This document shows positions 12,525 to 23,413 of a DNA stretch of 64,000 nt, one piece after another (position 1 is the stretch's first letter; the number at the start of each line of letters is the position of its first letter). The notes under the pieces were generated by a model, which saw only the letters and a list, made by a program, of their open reading frames with translations, had not been told where the DNA came from and made no database searches. This stretch comes from Allium sativum (lineage: Eukaryota; Streptophyta; Magnoliopsida; Asparagales; Amaryllidaceae): assembly GCA_030737875.1 (NCBI GenBank), contig CM060912.1:201327231-201391230 (forward strand), given 5' to 3'. A program made the translations under genes and the position numbers.

Positions 12525-14214
12525 ACCTCCCTCGATGGAGCAGGCTACACTAACGATGCACCATCCCACACTCTGGGGGAAAGCATACACCGCCCTCACA
12601 CTATTAGTCGCTCTCGGGTCACCCGATCTTTAGCCACATACTAAATCATTTCATATCCCAAAGTAAGGAAAATCATTTCACAACATAATAATCACAAGTA
12701 CTTTCAAACTATAGTACTTCACATCAGCAATTCACACATATGATCAGTCACTATTAATCACATAACCTTTGATCTCGTACGTCTCAACGAAGGGTGTTAA
12801 GTAAGAGAATAAATTCTCCACCACCAAACAGATACGTTATCAATAACAACTAATCGGATGCGCGATTAACCACAATGTAAAACCATAACACACTTTCAAA
12901 TCATTTCGAAATCATCGGGTTTATCCCTCGAAATCCCTTCTGTTTTATAAAATATTTTATAAAACTTTCCCTATCCAAAATCGGGAATACTATTCTTTTT
13001 ACTTAAGAAATTTCATTTCAAAATCATTTATTGAATTTTGAAATAAACAAAATCACTAAACGCCTTATAGTCAAATCGTGAAGTGTTTCACAAGGTGTTA
13101 GCACATAGATATTTTTACCCAACCCAATGCTAAATGTAAAAGCATATTTTGCTCATAAACTAGTCGAGCACAATCCAAACAGTCAATCCATCACAATCAA
13201 TATCAGCAACCAAGTGTATTTGGTTCAATCCCATTTCATGTTTTAGTAATTTAATTACCATCTACACATTCACAATCTAATTAAAGATTTATTAAACTCC
13301 AATTGGTTTCAATCTCTAAAATCATTTCTTATTGATTGTTCAACTTCCTGGAAATTAATCCTGCTTTAACTGGGTTAAAGAACCAATGTCATTTAAACAC
13401 AATTCACGACAAACCCAAAATCAAATTCGATATTAAATATAAGACTCAGAATAGAAATTATATCGACTTATATTCAATTTCAAATTTTGAAACCAACGGA
13501 TATCATATTGGAATAACGATATCAATATCTTCCAAATTTTCACAACAATATCTGTATAATCATGGAATCCAATATCGAAATATTCCGAAGATTATTTCTA
13601 CTCAAATCCATTCCAATTTATATATTGGAAAATTCTGGTTATTTTAAAATCCCTTTTTTTTTTCAAGTCCAATTTATTTATTTAAAAACAATTGGATTAC
13701 TATTGTAGTTAATAACTAGTTCATTTTGATAAAAAAAAAAATTATCTTTACAAACGTGGAAGTTTTCATCCAAATTCTTTCCAAATCATATATTATGATT
13801 TTACCCAAATTATTAATAATTTTATTAAGGCCCTTTCAGTCGATTTCCATAAACGGTCATCGAACTACATTTACAACGACCTTTTCCAAATTTGATTTGG
13901 ATATAATTCCAAATCCAATTGTTAGATTTAAAATATCTTATATTCGTTGAAAGCTCTTTTCGATACGAACCCAACGGTTCCGGATTTAGGAGAATCCGAC
14001 GGTCGGATCTCTCGTAATGTCAATTCGAAGTCAATGGTCGAAATTCGCGAACGGTCGCTGCTCGGCGCGTTCTATTCGGGCCATTAAATATATATTATAT
14101 ATATTTCATCGATTTCCATTTAAATCGTATTTTATAAATCGTTTATAAATTCATTTTAAAATGATTTCAACTTCATTTTCAAATTTTAATCAATATTGAA
14201 TATTCCATTACATG

Positions 14215-14560
14215 ACAACTTTATACATTCCGTATATACGTTAAAAATAATATTTTTAACCAACCAATATTTATTTCAATACATGAAATTTTATTCATCG
14301 CATATTCATGTTAAAAATTATATTTTTAACGATCCAATATTTATTTCAATACATGACAATTTTATTTATCGCATATTCATGTTAAAAATTATACTTTTAA
14401 CGATCCAATAATCATTTCTATACACGATTCTTAAATATCGCATATATATATATATTAAGAATTATATTTTTAACAATCCAATATTTATTTCACTACATGC
14501 CAATTTTATATATCTCATATATATATGTTAAAAACAATATTTTTAACGAACAAATATTTA
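14215..14560. repeat. Tandem ~70-bp repeats each carrying a TTAAAAAT/ATTTTTAA inverted motif
   Basis: Five to six imperfect copies, each with GTTAAAAATTATATTTTTAA or a close variant, followed by an ATTTATTTCAATACATG-like spacer. Each inverted motif could form a short stem (TTAAAAAT with ATTTTTAA). LTR A and LTR B carry two such motifs (5067-5160; 51920-52022), so the array expanded in this family. Confidence 0.75.
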
Positions 14561-14608
14561 TTCCATATCATGACCATCTTATATATCACATATATATTGT
14601 TTATTCTC

Positions 14609-14653
<45 letters not shown>

Positions 14654-14789
14654 TTCACATTATATATATATATGTTTTATTCATCGCATATATATTTTTA
14701 TTCTAACTTAACATATTAAAAATGTCATTTTTAATGACAAAACATATATTAACATGTAATTATTTTTCTACTTTGCTAATATGTAAATG

Positions 14790-15345
14790 ACATTATTCTA
14801 ATGAATCAATACATATTTAACAAATGAACATTTTTCTATTAACATCTCTAACATGTAAATGACATGATTTTAATGAATCAAAACATATTATTGTTTTTCT
14901 ACTTCGCTAACATGCAAATGATAATGTTTTAATAAACAAAACATATATTAATAAATGATCATTTTTCTACTTTGCTAACATGTAAATGGTTACATTTTAA
15001 TAAACAAAACATGCATTAACAAATGATCAATTTCTACTTTGCTAATATGTAAATGATTACATTTTAATAAATAAAACATGTATTAACAAATGATCATTTT
15101 CTACTTTGCTATCATGTAAATGATTAACATTTTAATAAACAAAACATGCATTAACAAATGATCATACTTTGCTATCATATAAATGATTATATTTTAATAA
15201 ACAAAACATGCATTAACAAATGATCAATTTCTACTTTGCTAACATGTAAATGATTACATTTTAATAAACAAAACATGTATTAACAAATGATCATTTTCTA
15301 CTTTGCTATCATGTAAATGATTTACATTTTTAATATGTTAAAACT
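14790..15345. repeat. Tandem ~65-70-bp repeats (AT-rich minisatellite)
   Basis: About eight imperfect copies built from the motifs CTACTTTGCTAACATGTAAATG, ACATTTTAATAAACAAAACATG and TTAACAAATGATCA (each interrupted by small changes between copies). It lies within solo LTR G. No coding potential. Confidence 0.8.
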
Positions 15346-17185
15346 CTTTAATGAATCAAACATACAATAAAAATAGAATTTTTTATTGTCTAATTTTTTT
15401 TTATTTAAAATATGATTCTTTTTAATGAATCAAGCATACAATAAAAATATAATTTTTATTGTCTAATCTTTATTAAAACAAAAATCATATTTTTCACATA
15501 CACAATTCAATCCAGCCATTCATCGCAATCACAATCAATCAATTCAAATTTTATACAACACATATATGAATTTTATATAGTGTATATATAAAAATTTCAC
15601 ATTGCAATCACAATTAATTTTATTTTAAATTAGAGATCTCACATTGGTTTTGACTTCAACTAAATTCTAGCAAGCTCCGTTTCTGTTCTGGTCTTTTCCA
15701 TGTTGTAGATCTCGAATTTATGGTTCCAACGGATCCGGATTTGTTGAATTCTGTTTTTGTTTGAATAAGATACAATGATTTAAACATTTACCAATTTAAT
15801 TATATTAATAATTATAATTAACAAAATGATTAAGCTAACGATTTTAAAATCCATCTTCCATCCCTTGTGATCACTGTCTGTACGAGGAAACCCATCATCG
15901 ATCGGAAACCCTTGCCTGCGCACCACCAACCGAGCCAGCAGAGACTGATCCAACATCGCTCCGCCAAAGCTGCTCGCTCCGCCACCTCTCACGCCAATCG
16001 CTGGCCAACTCGCACCCCAAACAGCGCCAGAATCTGAACGGAAAGGGCAGCCCTTTGTGGCACCAAATTGGCTTCCATGTTGAACGACACCAAATCTTAG
16101 CCATTGGATGTATAGATCCAACGTAGCTAAAGGGATTCCCTGCTTGGAGTCTTCCAAAATAATGAACGGATTGAGTGATAAGTGGAAAGGAAGTTTGGAG
16201 AAAAATAGCCATTCGTTCAGTTTGAAATCGGCGGTGCTGAATATTTTAAAGGGAATTAGCGTTTGGGAATAATAAATGGGGTATTTGTACATATTTTTTA
16301 TTAATATTTTATTATTTAATTCCAATATTATTTGTTTATCACTGCAAACCCCAAATCAAACCCAACGACTATCGCCTCTAGCTATATACCCCTATTTCGA
16401 ACACAATGGAATACGTTTCGTAAGCCAATTCAACTGTTTCAATTAGTTTTTCTTTAAATTAAATTATAAATCAATATATATTGAATTTATACGTACATTT
16501 TAATTTATCGAGGGCAAGATACTGACTTCAAAAATTTCAGAAAAGTAAATCTAGTTATGTTTTGATGATACAGTCCTAACAAAATTAATTTTGTCGAATT
16601 TGGAGATCGTTTGAAAAATGTCCTTTTTAATAGTCGATCCAATTCAACAGAAATTACCAGACGCGTTTTAATTTACCACGCTAACATATTAATTTCAAAA
16701 ATTATGGAAATTTAAACCTAACAATAATTTGACATTTCGGATCCAACAAAAGTGGTTTCGTCGAAAACGGAGGTCGTTTGCGAAATGGCTATTTTTAAGG
16801 GCTTTATATCATATAAAATATATATAAATTCTATAGCGACTATTTTGAATTTTAAACTGAATATAACTTTCAGTTCATGTTATGAAAACTGAATTTTTCA
16901 CATTTTTTAGAATGATATAATTAAACAGATTCAAATATTTCTGGTTTTACTGAAATTCAATTTATTTTGAATCCTGTACATTCATTTGAAATTTAAAATC
17001 GAATTTTCAAACTACCGCGCCATTTCAAACTCCTTTTATAACTAAATTATATTATTACGTTCTAATTTCGTTTTAAATAAATTTTTAGTCGTTATTATAT
17101 GAAATAAACTATTTTAAATATTAGAATCCATTAGAATAGCTAAAATAAAAAATTTAAATTGGTTCAGAATTTCCGGGTTATTACA

Positions 17186-17887
17186 ACACCATTCAGGACA
17201 AACCCAAAATCCAATTTGATATTAAATATAAGGCTCTAAACAGAAATTATATCGGCTTGCATTCAATATAAAATTCTGAAACCAACACATATCGTATGGG
17301 GAATAACGATATATACATATCTTCCAAATTCCTCCACAATATCCGTATAGCCACAAAATCCAATATCGAAATATTCCGAAGATGATTTCTATTCAAATCC
17401 ATTCCAATTGATACATTGGAAAATTCTGGTTAGATTAGAACCATTAACAAATCCAATTTATCTATTCAAACATATTGGATTCTCATTCTAGTTATTAACT
17501 AGTTCATTTTGATAAATATATATTTTTATCTTTACATACGTGGAATTTTTCATCCAAATTCTTTTCAAATCATTTATTTTGATTTTACACAAATTATTAA
17601 TATTATTAATAATGCTATTAAGGCCGGTACAGTCGGTTTCCAATAACGGCCACCGAACTGCATCCATAACGACCTTTTCCAAATTTGATTTGGACATAAT
17701 TCCAAATCCAACCGTTAGATTTCATATCTCTTATATACTTGGAAAGATCTTTTCGATACGAACCCAACGGTTTCGTTTTTAGGTGAATCCGACGGTTGGA
17801 TCTCCCGTAATGTCAATTTGTAGTCAATGACCGAAATTCGTGAACGGTCGCTGCGCGACGCGTTCTATTCAGGCCATTATATATATA
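17186..17887 (-). mobile_element. LTR B, second piece
   Basis: Resumes LTR B after solo LTR G and corresponds to LTR A about 3590-4265 at similar length. Homology stops abruptly after GGCCATTATATATATA at 17887; the next piece of LTR B is found 33 kb away at about 51140, where it continues from the same homologous point. Confidence 0.85.
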
Positions 17888-18450
17888 CTAGTTCGAATTA
17901 AATACCCTTTATACTATTCAAAACTTTATACTTTCAATCCAAATCACTTTTGAATAATTTATTATAATTTATCATATTTTTAATAATTTAAAAGTAGTCT
18001 TTTTTCCGTTTTGGTCATCGAACTACACTACCGCGATTTTTATCAAAAAATGATTTGAACATATCTCAAAAACTAAAAATTGAAATCTGAAACTTTCATT
18101 TTCATTTGAAAATTAAAATCATTCAAAAACAAACGCTTTTCACTTTGGGAAAATCCAACTCAAATTTCATTCTCTATGTTCATTTGAAGTTAACGGTCGA
18201 AATTCGTGAACAACGCGACAAGCTCTATTCTAACCGTATTTGAACTTTAATTTGAAACTGATCTGATTTGCTCCAAATATGTTTATTATTCATTTCAAAT
18301 TATTTCGTTTTAAAACAATATTTAAATATTTAAAACTTTTAAAAACAAATATTCATTTTAAATTAATATTATAATATTATTTTATTAATATTTATCAAAA
18401 TTCAATATTTTGAAATCCAAACTTTTCGAATCTTAAAATAAATGTAATAC
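17888..18450 (-). repeat. Diverged LTR-derived segment
   Basis: Positions about 18010-18240 are a diverged echo of the LTR B sequence just before it (about 17640-17880): both run from a GAACTACA/GAACTGCA stretch through a TTTGATTTGG/ATGATTTGAAC stretch to CGAAATTCGTGAAC and a CTCTATTC/TTCTATTC end. It probably comes from an older member of the same LTR superfamily. No gene. Confidence 0.55.
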
Positions 18451-18486
18451 AAGTGCGTGGCCCGTGCTATGCATACGGGATATTGT
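18450..18486 (-). other. Helitron-like 3' hairpin (CCCGT...ACGGG)
   Basis: CCCGT GCTATGCAT ACGGG forms a 5-bp stem with a partly self-complementary loop (ATGCAT). On the minus strand it is followed by CCACGCACTTG|T, close to the hairpin-plus-CTRR|T layout of plant Helitrons. The terminal CTTG deviates from CTRR by one base, so this may be a decayed 3' end or an internal copy. Confidence 0.4.
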
Positions 18487-19882
18487 TAGGTTCAGAAGGA
18501 TGAGTATATCAAGTTGGCACACATCATTTGTATGATATAATACCTCAGCATTATATGCTCATGGTGATTTTTTTTTAAAAAGGAATGTAGGTGCAATTTT
18601 GTCTTAGTGGGTAACCATCTCATTATAAAACATTTTTGTTGGAGTATGCCACATGAGGTGCTTCAAAAGAATAAGGAAGGTTTATATATTACAATCGATA
18701 ATTTGCTATGGTCACTGAGATAAAAATTTATATTTTCCAATTTCTCATTATCAAAATTCGTATTTCAATTATGCAGAAGTTTCTTTTTGTATGAACAGCT
18801 TTTCTCATGTTCTAGGTGCAATATGTAATATATCATATTAGGCCCAGATATTTTGTTTTAATAGTAAAAGGGGAATACTAACGATAACATGATTTAGCAA
18901 TACCATTTTCCATTGATAACCATTTCTCGTCTATGTTAAAGAGGAAAAACAAAGGTTGTAAGTAAATATAAATATCATAATGTAATAATGATCATAAATA
19001 TTTTACGATTTAAAGGAAATTTTGTGTGACAAAAGTAAATATATAGTAATGAACATACGATTCACCACTAATTTCAAGTTTCGTTTAAGTAAATACACCA
19101 CTATGTTTTGAGTCAATTTTTGAAATCTTATTACAAATAGAAATAGTAGATTATATAACAACTACTTCTAGTGTAAACCCCCATATTGCCTAATAGGTTA
19201 ACTACGTTTGCAAAACTACATTGTTTGACCCATCTACAGTGTAGTCAGTTTTAATAATATTTGTGTTTTATGCACAACTATTGTACACAATAACGGTTTG
19301 GAGTGTGCATTATTCTCTTAAATTACTTTGTACTTCACAGGCAATATAACATGTATGCTAATGCTTTAGTATTTTGTTATTTTTGGACCATGAAACATAT
19401 TGTTATTCTTTATTTTAATGTTCTATTATCATGTTATTATCATCACTCAGTCAACACAAATGTGCAATTGTCACCGCTCATGCGATTGCTTGAATTTAAG
19501 TATGTCCACCACGCCACCTTCTATGGCATTACAATGAAATGTCTCAAACCATAGGGTCATCAAACATAAATTTAGCCCATAACTCCCTTAACTCATTCCT
19601 AACGAAAAAAGAAAAGAAAATTTAGCACATTCCAAAATCGAGAAGAGTGTATGCCATTAAACAAAGCCAGCTAAAGATACGCACGTGTATTGGCATCTTT
19701 ACATGTTGTAATACATCAAGCAGAAACACTGCAATAGTAATAAAGAAAACACATTTACTGTGAAAATTGCATCGTATTGAAAAAAATACATTTCCTTTAA
19801 TGACTACTTCTCTGATTAACATTACCACCATCTCGCCCTAAGTGTACTATCAGTTGCAGTCGATACTGACATTGATGAAACG
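18487..19882. other. Helitron-like block interior, no recognisable feature
   Basis: AT-rich sequence without a convincing reading frame, repeat array or RNA gene. Interrupted at 19888 by solo LTR F. Confidence 0.6.
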
Positions 19883-19887
19883 TGTTA
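19883..19887. repeat. Left TSD of solo LTR F (TGTTA)
   Basis: TGTTA here and at 23409-23413 bracket solo LTR F exactly. Confidence 0.9.
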
Positions 19888-20098
19888 TGTAACAACCCGA
19901 ATTTTAATAACATGTTAAAACCATAAATCAAGGTAGAATTAATTTTTAAAATAAAAATCAAGGGAAACGGGTTGTGCCATTGCGTTCGTCTCGAAATTCT
20001 GCTTGAGATAGAGTCCGAGTTTGCGTAAAACGGATACCATATGAAGAAGATATGGACGAACGAAGTTAGGCAGAAAAACCGGAAACAGGCCAGAATAC

Positions 20099-20125
20099 AC
20101 TGGCGCACTTGTGAAGTGCGCCAGT
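20099..20125. other. GC-rich hairpin in solo LTR F
   Basis: A 12-bp perfect stem (ACTGGCGCACTT with AAGTGCGCCAGT) closes a 3-nt loop GTG. A second, damaged copy follows at about 20135-20162. It lies upstream of the TATA-like box and stands out against the AT-rich background. Confidence 0.8.
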
Positions 20126-20297
20126 ACAAAAATACACTGGCGCACCTGCCAAGTGCGTCCATACCAATCCAGCACAGAATTCTGGAGTGTTCTGTGATGA
20201 CGTGTCTTCTTCTATGTGGCTGGATGACCTGTCTTCGAGCTGGGTGGTTCTGATGACTTCTGGACTGATCTAAAGGCTCTAAATTACCCTATTCTCC

Positions 20298-20305
20298 TAT
20301 TTAAA
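20298..20305 (+). promoter_or_regulatory. TATA-like box in solo LTR F
   Basis: TATTTAAA followed within a short distance by C-rich leader-like sequence, about 410 bases into the LTR. Position fits a U3 promoter; not tested. Confidence 0.45.
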
Positions 20306-20654
20306 CACCCCTAAACCTAGCTTTCTCTCCACACCAAACCATTGCAATGTTATGCTGCCTCCACCTTAATTAAATTAAATTAAAAATAAAACACGAAGAT
20401 TATTTCTTGAAGACTACGGCTAGGAAGTGGGGATTTGCTTCTACAATCAAATCAAGATTCAACAATTCGACGACTAGTTTATAGATTCGACTTCTACATC
20501 TTTCTTAGACCACGATCTGTAAGTTCCAATTACTTTTAGATAAAAACTATAAATCTAATATGGGCATGTTATAAATTGGAATTGATTTATGTATGATTCA
20601 TATCTATCTTTGTTTCTTCTTGGATCTTGACTATTGGGAATATTGCCTACGACG

Positions 20655-20885
20655 TTGAAACTATTGTTAATGACGTAAGACTATGACTATGCCTATGACT
20701 GTGGACATAAGATTTTGCCTATGCCTATGATTATGACGGTGAACATAAGACTATGCCTATGACTATGACGGTGAACATAAGACTGACTATGACTAATAAG
20801 ACTATGCCTATGACTATGACGGTGAACATAAGACTGCCTATGACTATGAACAATAAGACTATTGCTTATGACTATGACAAGGACA
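20655..20885. repeat. ~31-bp tandem repeats
   Basis: Imperfect copies of a unit built from GCCTATGACTATGACGG and TGAACATAAGACTA. Within solo LTR F. Confidence 0.75.
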
Positions 20886-21889
20886 ATTGTGGTTAATCAC
20901 CTATGATTCATTGCCTAGGATTATAACTATGAAATTGGATCTAAGCTTGACTTTGGGGATTTTTCTATTTTAGATCTATCCATGTTCTTGAAACTAGATT
21001 ATTATTCAAACCTTTTCATGATCAATAATGTTATCAAATCTATATGCCTGCGATGTTTTAGTCAATTTAGTTATGTTATGCCTTGAAAATAGATTGATAA
21101 TAGAATAATGTTTATTATGTTATATGTGGAATTGGATGATATTGATCTATGCCTGTGGTTCTATTTTATTATCATATTGAATTGGGAATTAATGAACAAG
21201 TCTATTCATATGTATATGAACTTGAAGTATAACCTGTTATGACAAGTTGTGTAGTTTATCATGTTATGCAAGTTTTAGGTTGTAAAATCATAACACATAT
21301 GTGACTAAATGTTAGATCTACATGTTTATGTGTATATGTTAAACCTATGTCATATTTCAAGTTCACACTTATTCATATGTTCGTGATTGATTTACAAGTT
21401 CACATATATGTAAGTTGATTTAGTCTATGTTGCAAATTCACATATATGTATGTTGGTTCAGTCTACGCTACAAGATCACATCTATGATATTCATGTTGAT
21501 TATTTTGTAAATTCACACCTATGATGTTCATATTGACTATGCCAAGAATGCCAAGTTTACACCTATGTCATGTTTATGTTAATGAATTGCTTTATGCCAA
21601 TTTTGTGTGCGTTAAATTAGGCTAAGTTTTTAGCCTAATATTATGTGCCAAAAATCATGTGGACGGAAAATTAGGCTAAGATTGTTAGCCTAATATTTAG
21701 ACGAGGTAACGTTGGGAAAAATTGGTAATTATAGGAAACTTGGTATGAAACTCGCCATGAAACTTGACATGAATCTTGAAACATGAACATTGTTATAACT
21801 TGAATCTAGATGTGGGCATGAAACTTGCCTTGAAAACTTGACACGAACTCGATATGAAAACTTGAACATGGACATGACACTAGAATGAA

Positions 21890-22085
21890 CTTGAAAATTG
21901 CCAACTCGAGGTTGGGTTGAGTTTGCAGTGTAAATCTGCCCGGAACCGCCCGGCAAATCCAGTGACTACAAACAATAGGATCCAACGTGAGTAGTTGGTC
22001 ATATCGCGCTTGAAACCCGAGGTTAGACTGAGTTGTGTAAATCTGCCCGGAACCGCCCGACATATCCAGTGACCACAACAACAGG
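21890..22085. repeat. ~115-bp tandem duplication
   Basis: Two adjacent copies share GTAAATCTGCCCGGAACCGC and the following CATATCCAGTGACCACAA-like stretch. Confidence 0.7.
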
Positions 22086-22124
22086 TCTAATGTGAGAGGT
22101 TGGGGTGCATTAATGAATTAATGC

Positions 22125-22345
22125 CACATGATAGGGTTAAGTCATGGACATGAAAGACAACACTTAACCAACTTGAGACATGATTGGTAGGGTTAGGTCA
22201 TGAACTTGAACGACAACACCTAACCAACTTGACACGTGAATTGTAGGGCTAAGTCATGAACTTAAATGACAACACTTAGCCAATTTGACATGCTAGACTG
22301 ATAAGGGTTAAGTCTCGAATTTAAATGACAACACTTAACCTATTA
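22125..22345. repeat. ~60-bp tandem repeats
   Basis: Four to five imperfect copies with AGGGTTAAGTCATG then GACAACACTTAACCAACTTG. Within solo LTR F. Confidence 0.7.
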
Positions 22346-23413
22346 GACGGAAACCCTAGTTACGCGGTCCATTTTAGCAGTAACCCACTATATGTATCAT
22401 GGTACCCTGGAACTAGGCAGGGTGGGGCACAATTACTGGGCTGATTGTAAGCGACCAGAACGACGGCTATGTTAGTGCGCCAGTGTAGGTTCAGGCGGGC
22501 TATGGTCGTGCACATGGTCCAGAGTTGAAAAAGCAGGCATTGGGCATCAGTAGGTTTATCTGTGCATTCTTGATTCGTGTCGGTGGTTGGCACCATAGGG
22601 GTTGATACACCCTATGGTGGACCTAGCACAGGTGACTACATTCGTGATAGGGTCGTATGACATGGACACATGACGAGCTAGAACTTGTAGGGAGCCGATC
22701 GACTAGTGGATCGTTTCGTTGGACCTAGAAATGGGCCATTTCATGATATTGGGCCAAGGGATCATTTCATGATTAATATAAGACATGGTTTGGGATTCTA
22801 GTACAGTTGATGCAACGAACCTTGAATACGTGATGCTATGCTTGATTTATACTTGATTTATCGTGTTATCTTAGTATATCTTGCCCATCTTGTCATCATC
22901 TGTATGTTTACTTTCAGTTTATACATGTCATGTTACCTTTATCTGTTTTTATGCTGAAAGTCACTTGGACTTACCAGTCTTCATGACTGACCCGTTTTCT
23001 TTCGCCTCTTTTTCTTTCGTTTCCCCCCCAGGTTCTCAGGGAGGAAACTCTAGCACATAGCTTGGATTTCGCTTGCTTTCGGTTCAGCTCATGTACGGTT
23101 TGATCTTGAGCTATGCTATGGCTGCATTTCTGCTACCTTTGGGGAATTAAGCTACTTTTGATGTTTTAAGTTTATGCTTCTTTATTTGTGCAAGACAGAA
23201 TTTGTTGTAATGGAAAATAATGACCTTGGCTATTTGATGTAAAAGGTTTTGACTCTTTTTGAAAGTAATGAAATTTATCTTTTGACCCTTCCGTTGTTTT
23301 GTCTATGTTCTGTCTTGTGATATTTCTGTGTTTGTTTACCTCGATAATGCCCCTCCAAAACTAGTGCATTCCCTTTGTGAGTGACCCTAGCGGAGGTGGG
23401 GTGTTACATGTTA

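Larger units (their letters stand above)
11587..17185 (-). mobile_element. Solo LTR G, long-LTR family related to LTR A
   Basis: A 5.6-kb solo LTR in minus orientation, flanked by perfect 5-bp TSDs. Read on the minus strand it starts TGTAATAACCC (17185) and ends at 11587, where the terminal CA has decayed to TA. No PBS or PPT is present, so it is the product of LTR-LTR recombination. It shares blocks with LTR A (core block near 11940; segments at 13336-14130 and 16560-17180) but has its own features: a (TA)n(TG)n tract at 12433-12523, about 70-bp tandem repeats at 14220-14560 and 14790-15340, and a GC-richer stretch at 15830-16210. A 181-codon minus-strand frame at 15780-16325 has no recognised domain and is not called as a gene. 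Confidence 0.85.
19888..23408 (+). mobile_element. Solo LTR F (3.5 kb)
   Basis: Begins TGTAACAACCCGAATTTT and ends GGTGGGGTGTTACA, with short terminal inverted repeats and a perfect TSD TGTTA on both sides. There is no PBS or PPT, so it is a solo LTR. Plus orientation is inferred from a TATA-like TATTTAAA at 20298-20305 and from the similarity of its end region (GACTGACCCG near 22986) to the core block of the other LTRs. It contains a strong hairpin at 20099-20125 and several tandem arrays (20655-20885, 21890-22085, 22125-22345). No coding sequence. Confidence 0.9.

Noticed and set aside
15780..16325. 181-codon minus-strand ORF in solo LTR G
   Set aside because: Longest frame in the window, but it lies in the leader part of a solo LTR, has no recognised domain and has no counterpart in LTR A or B.
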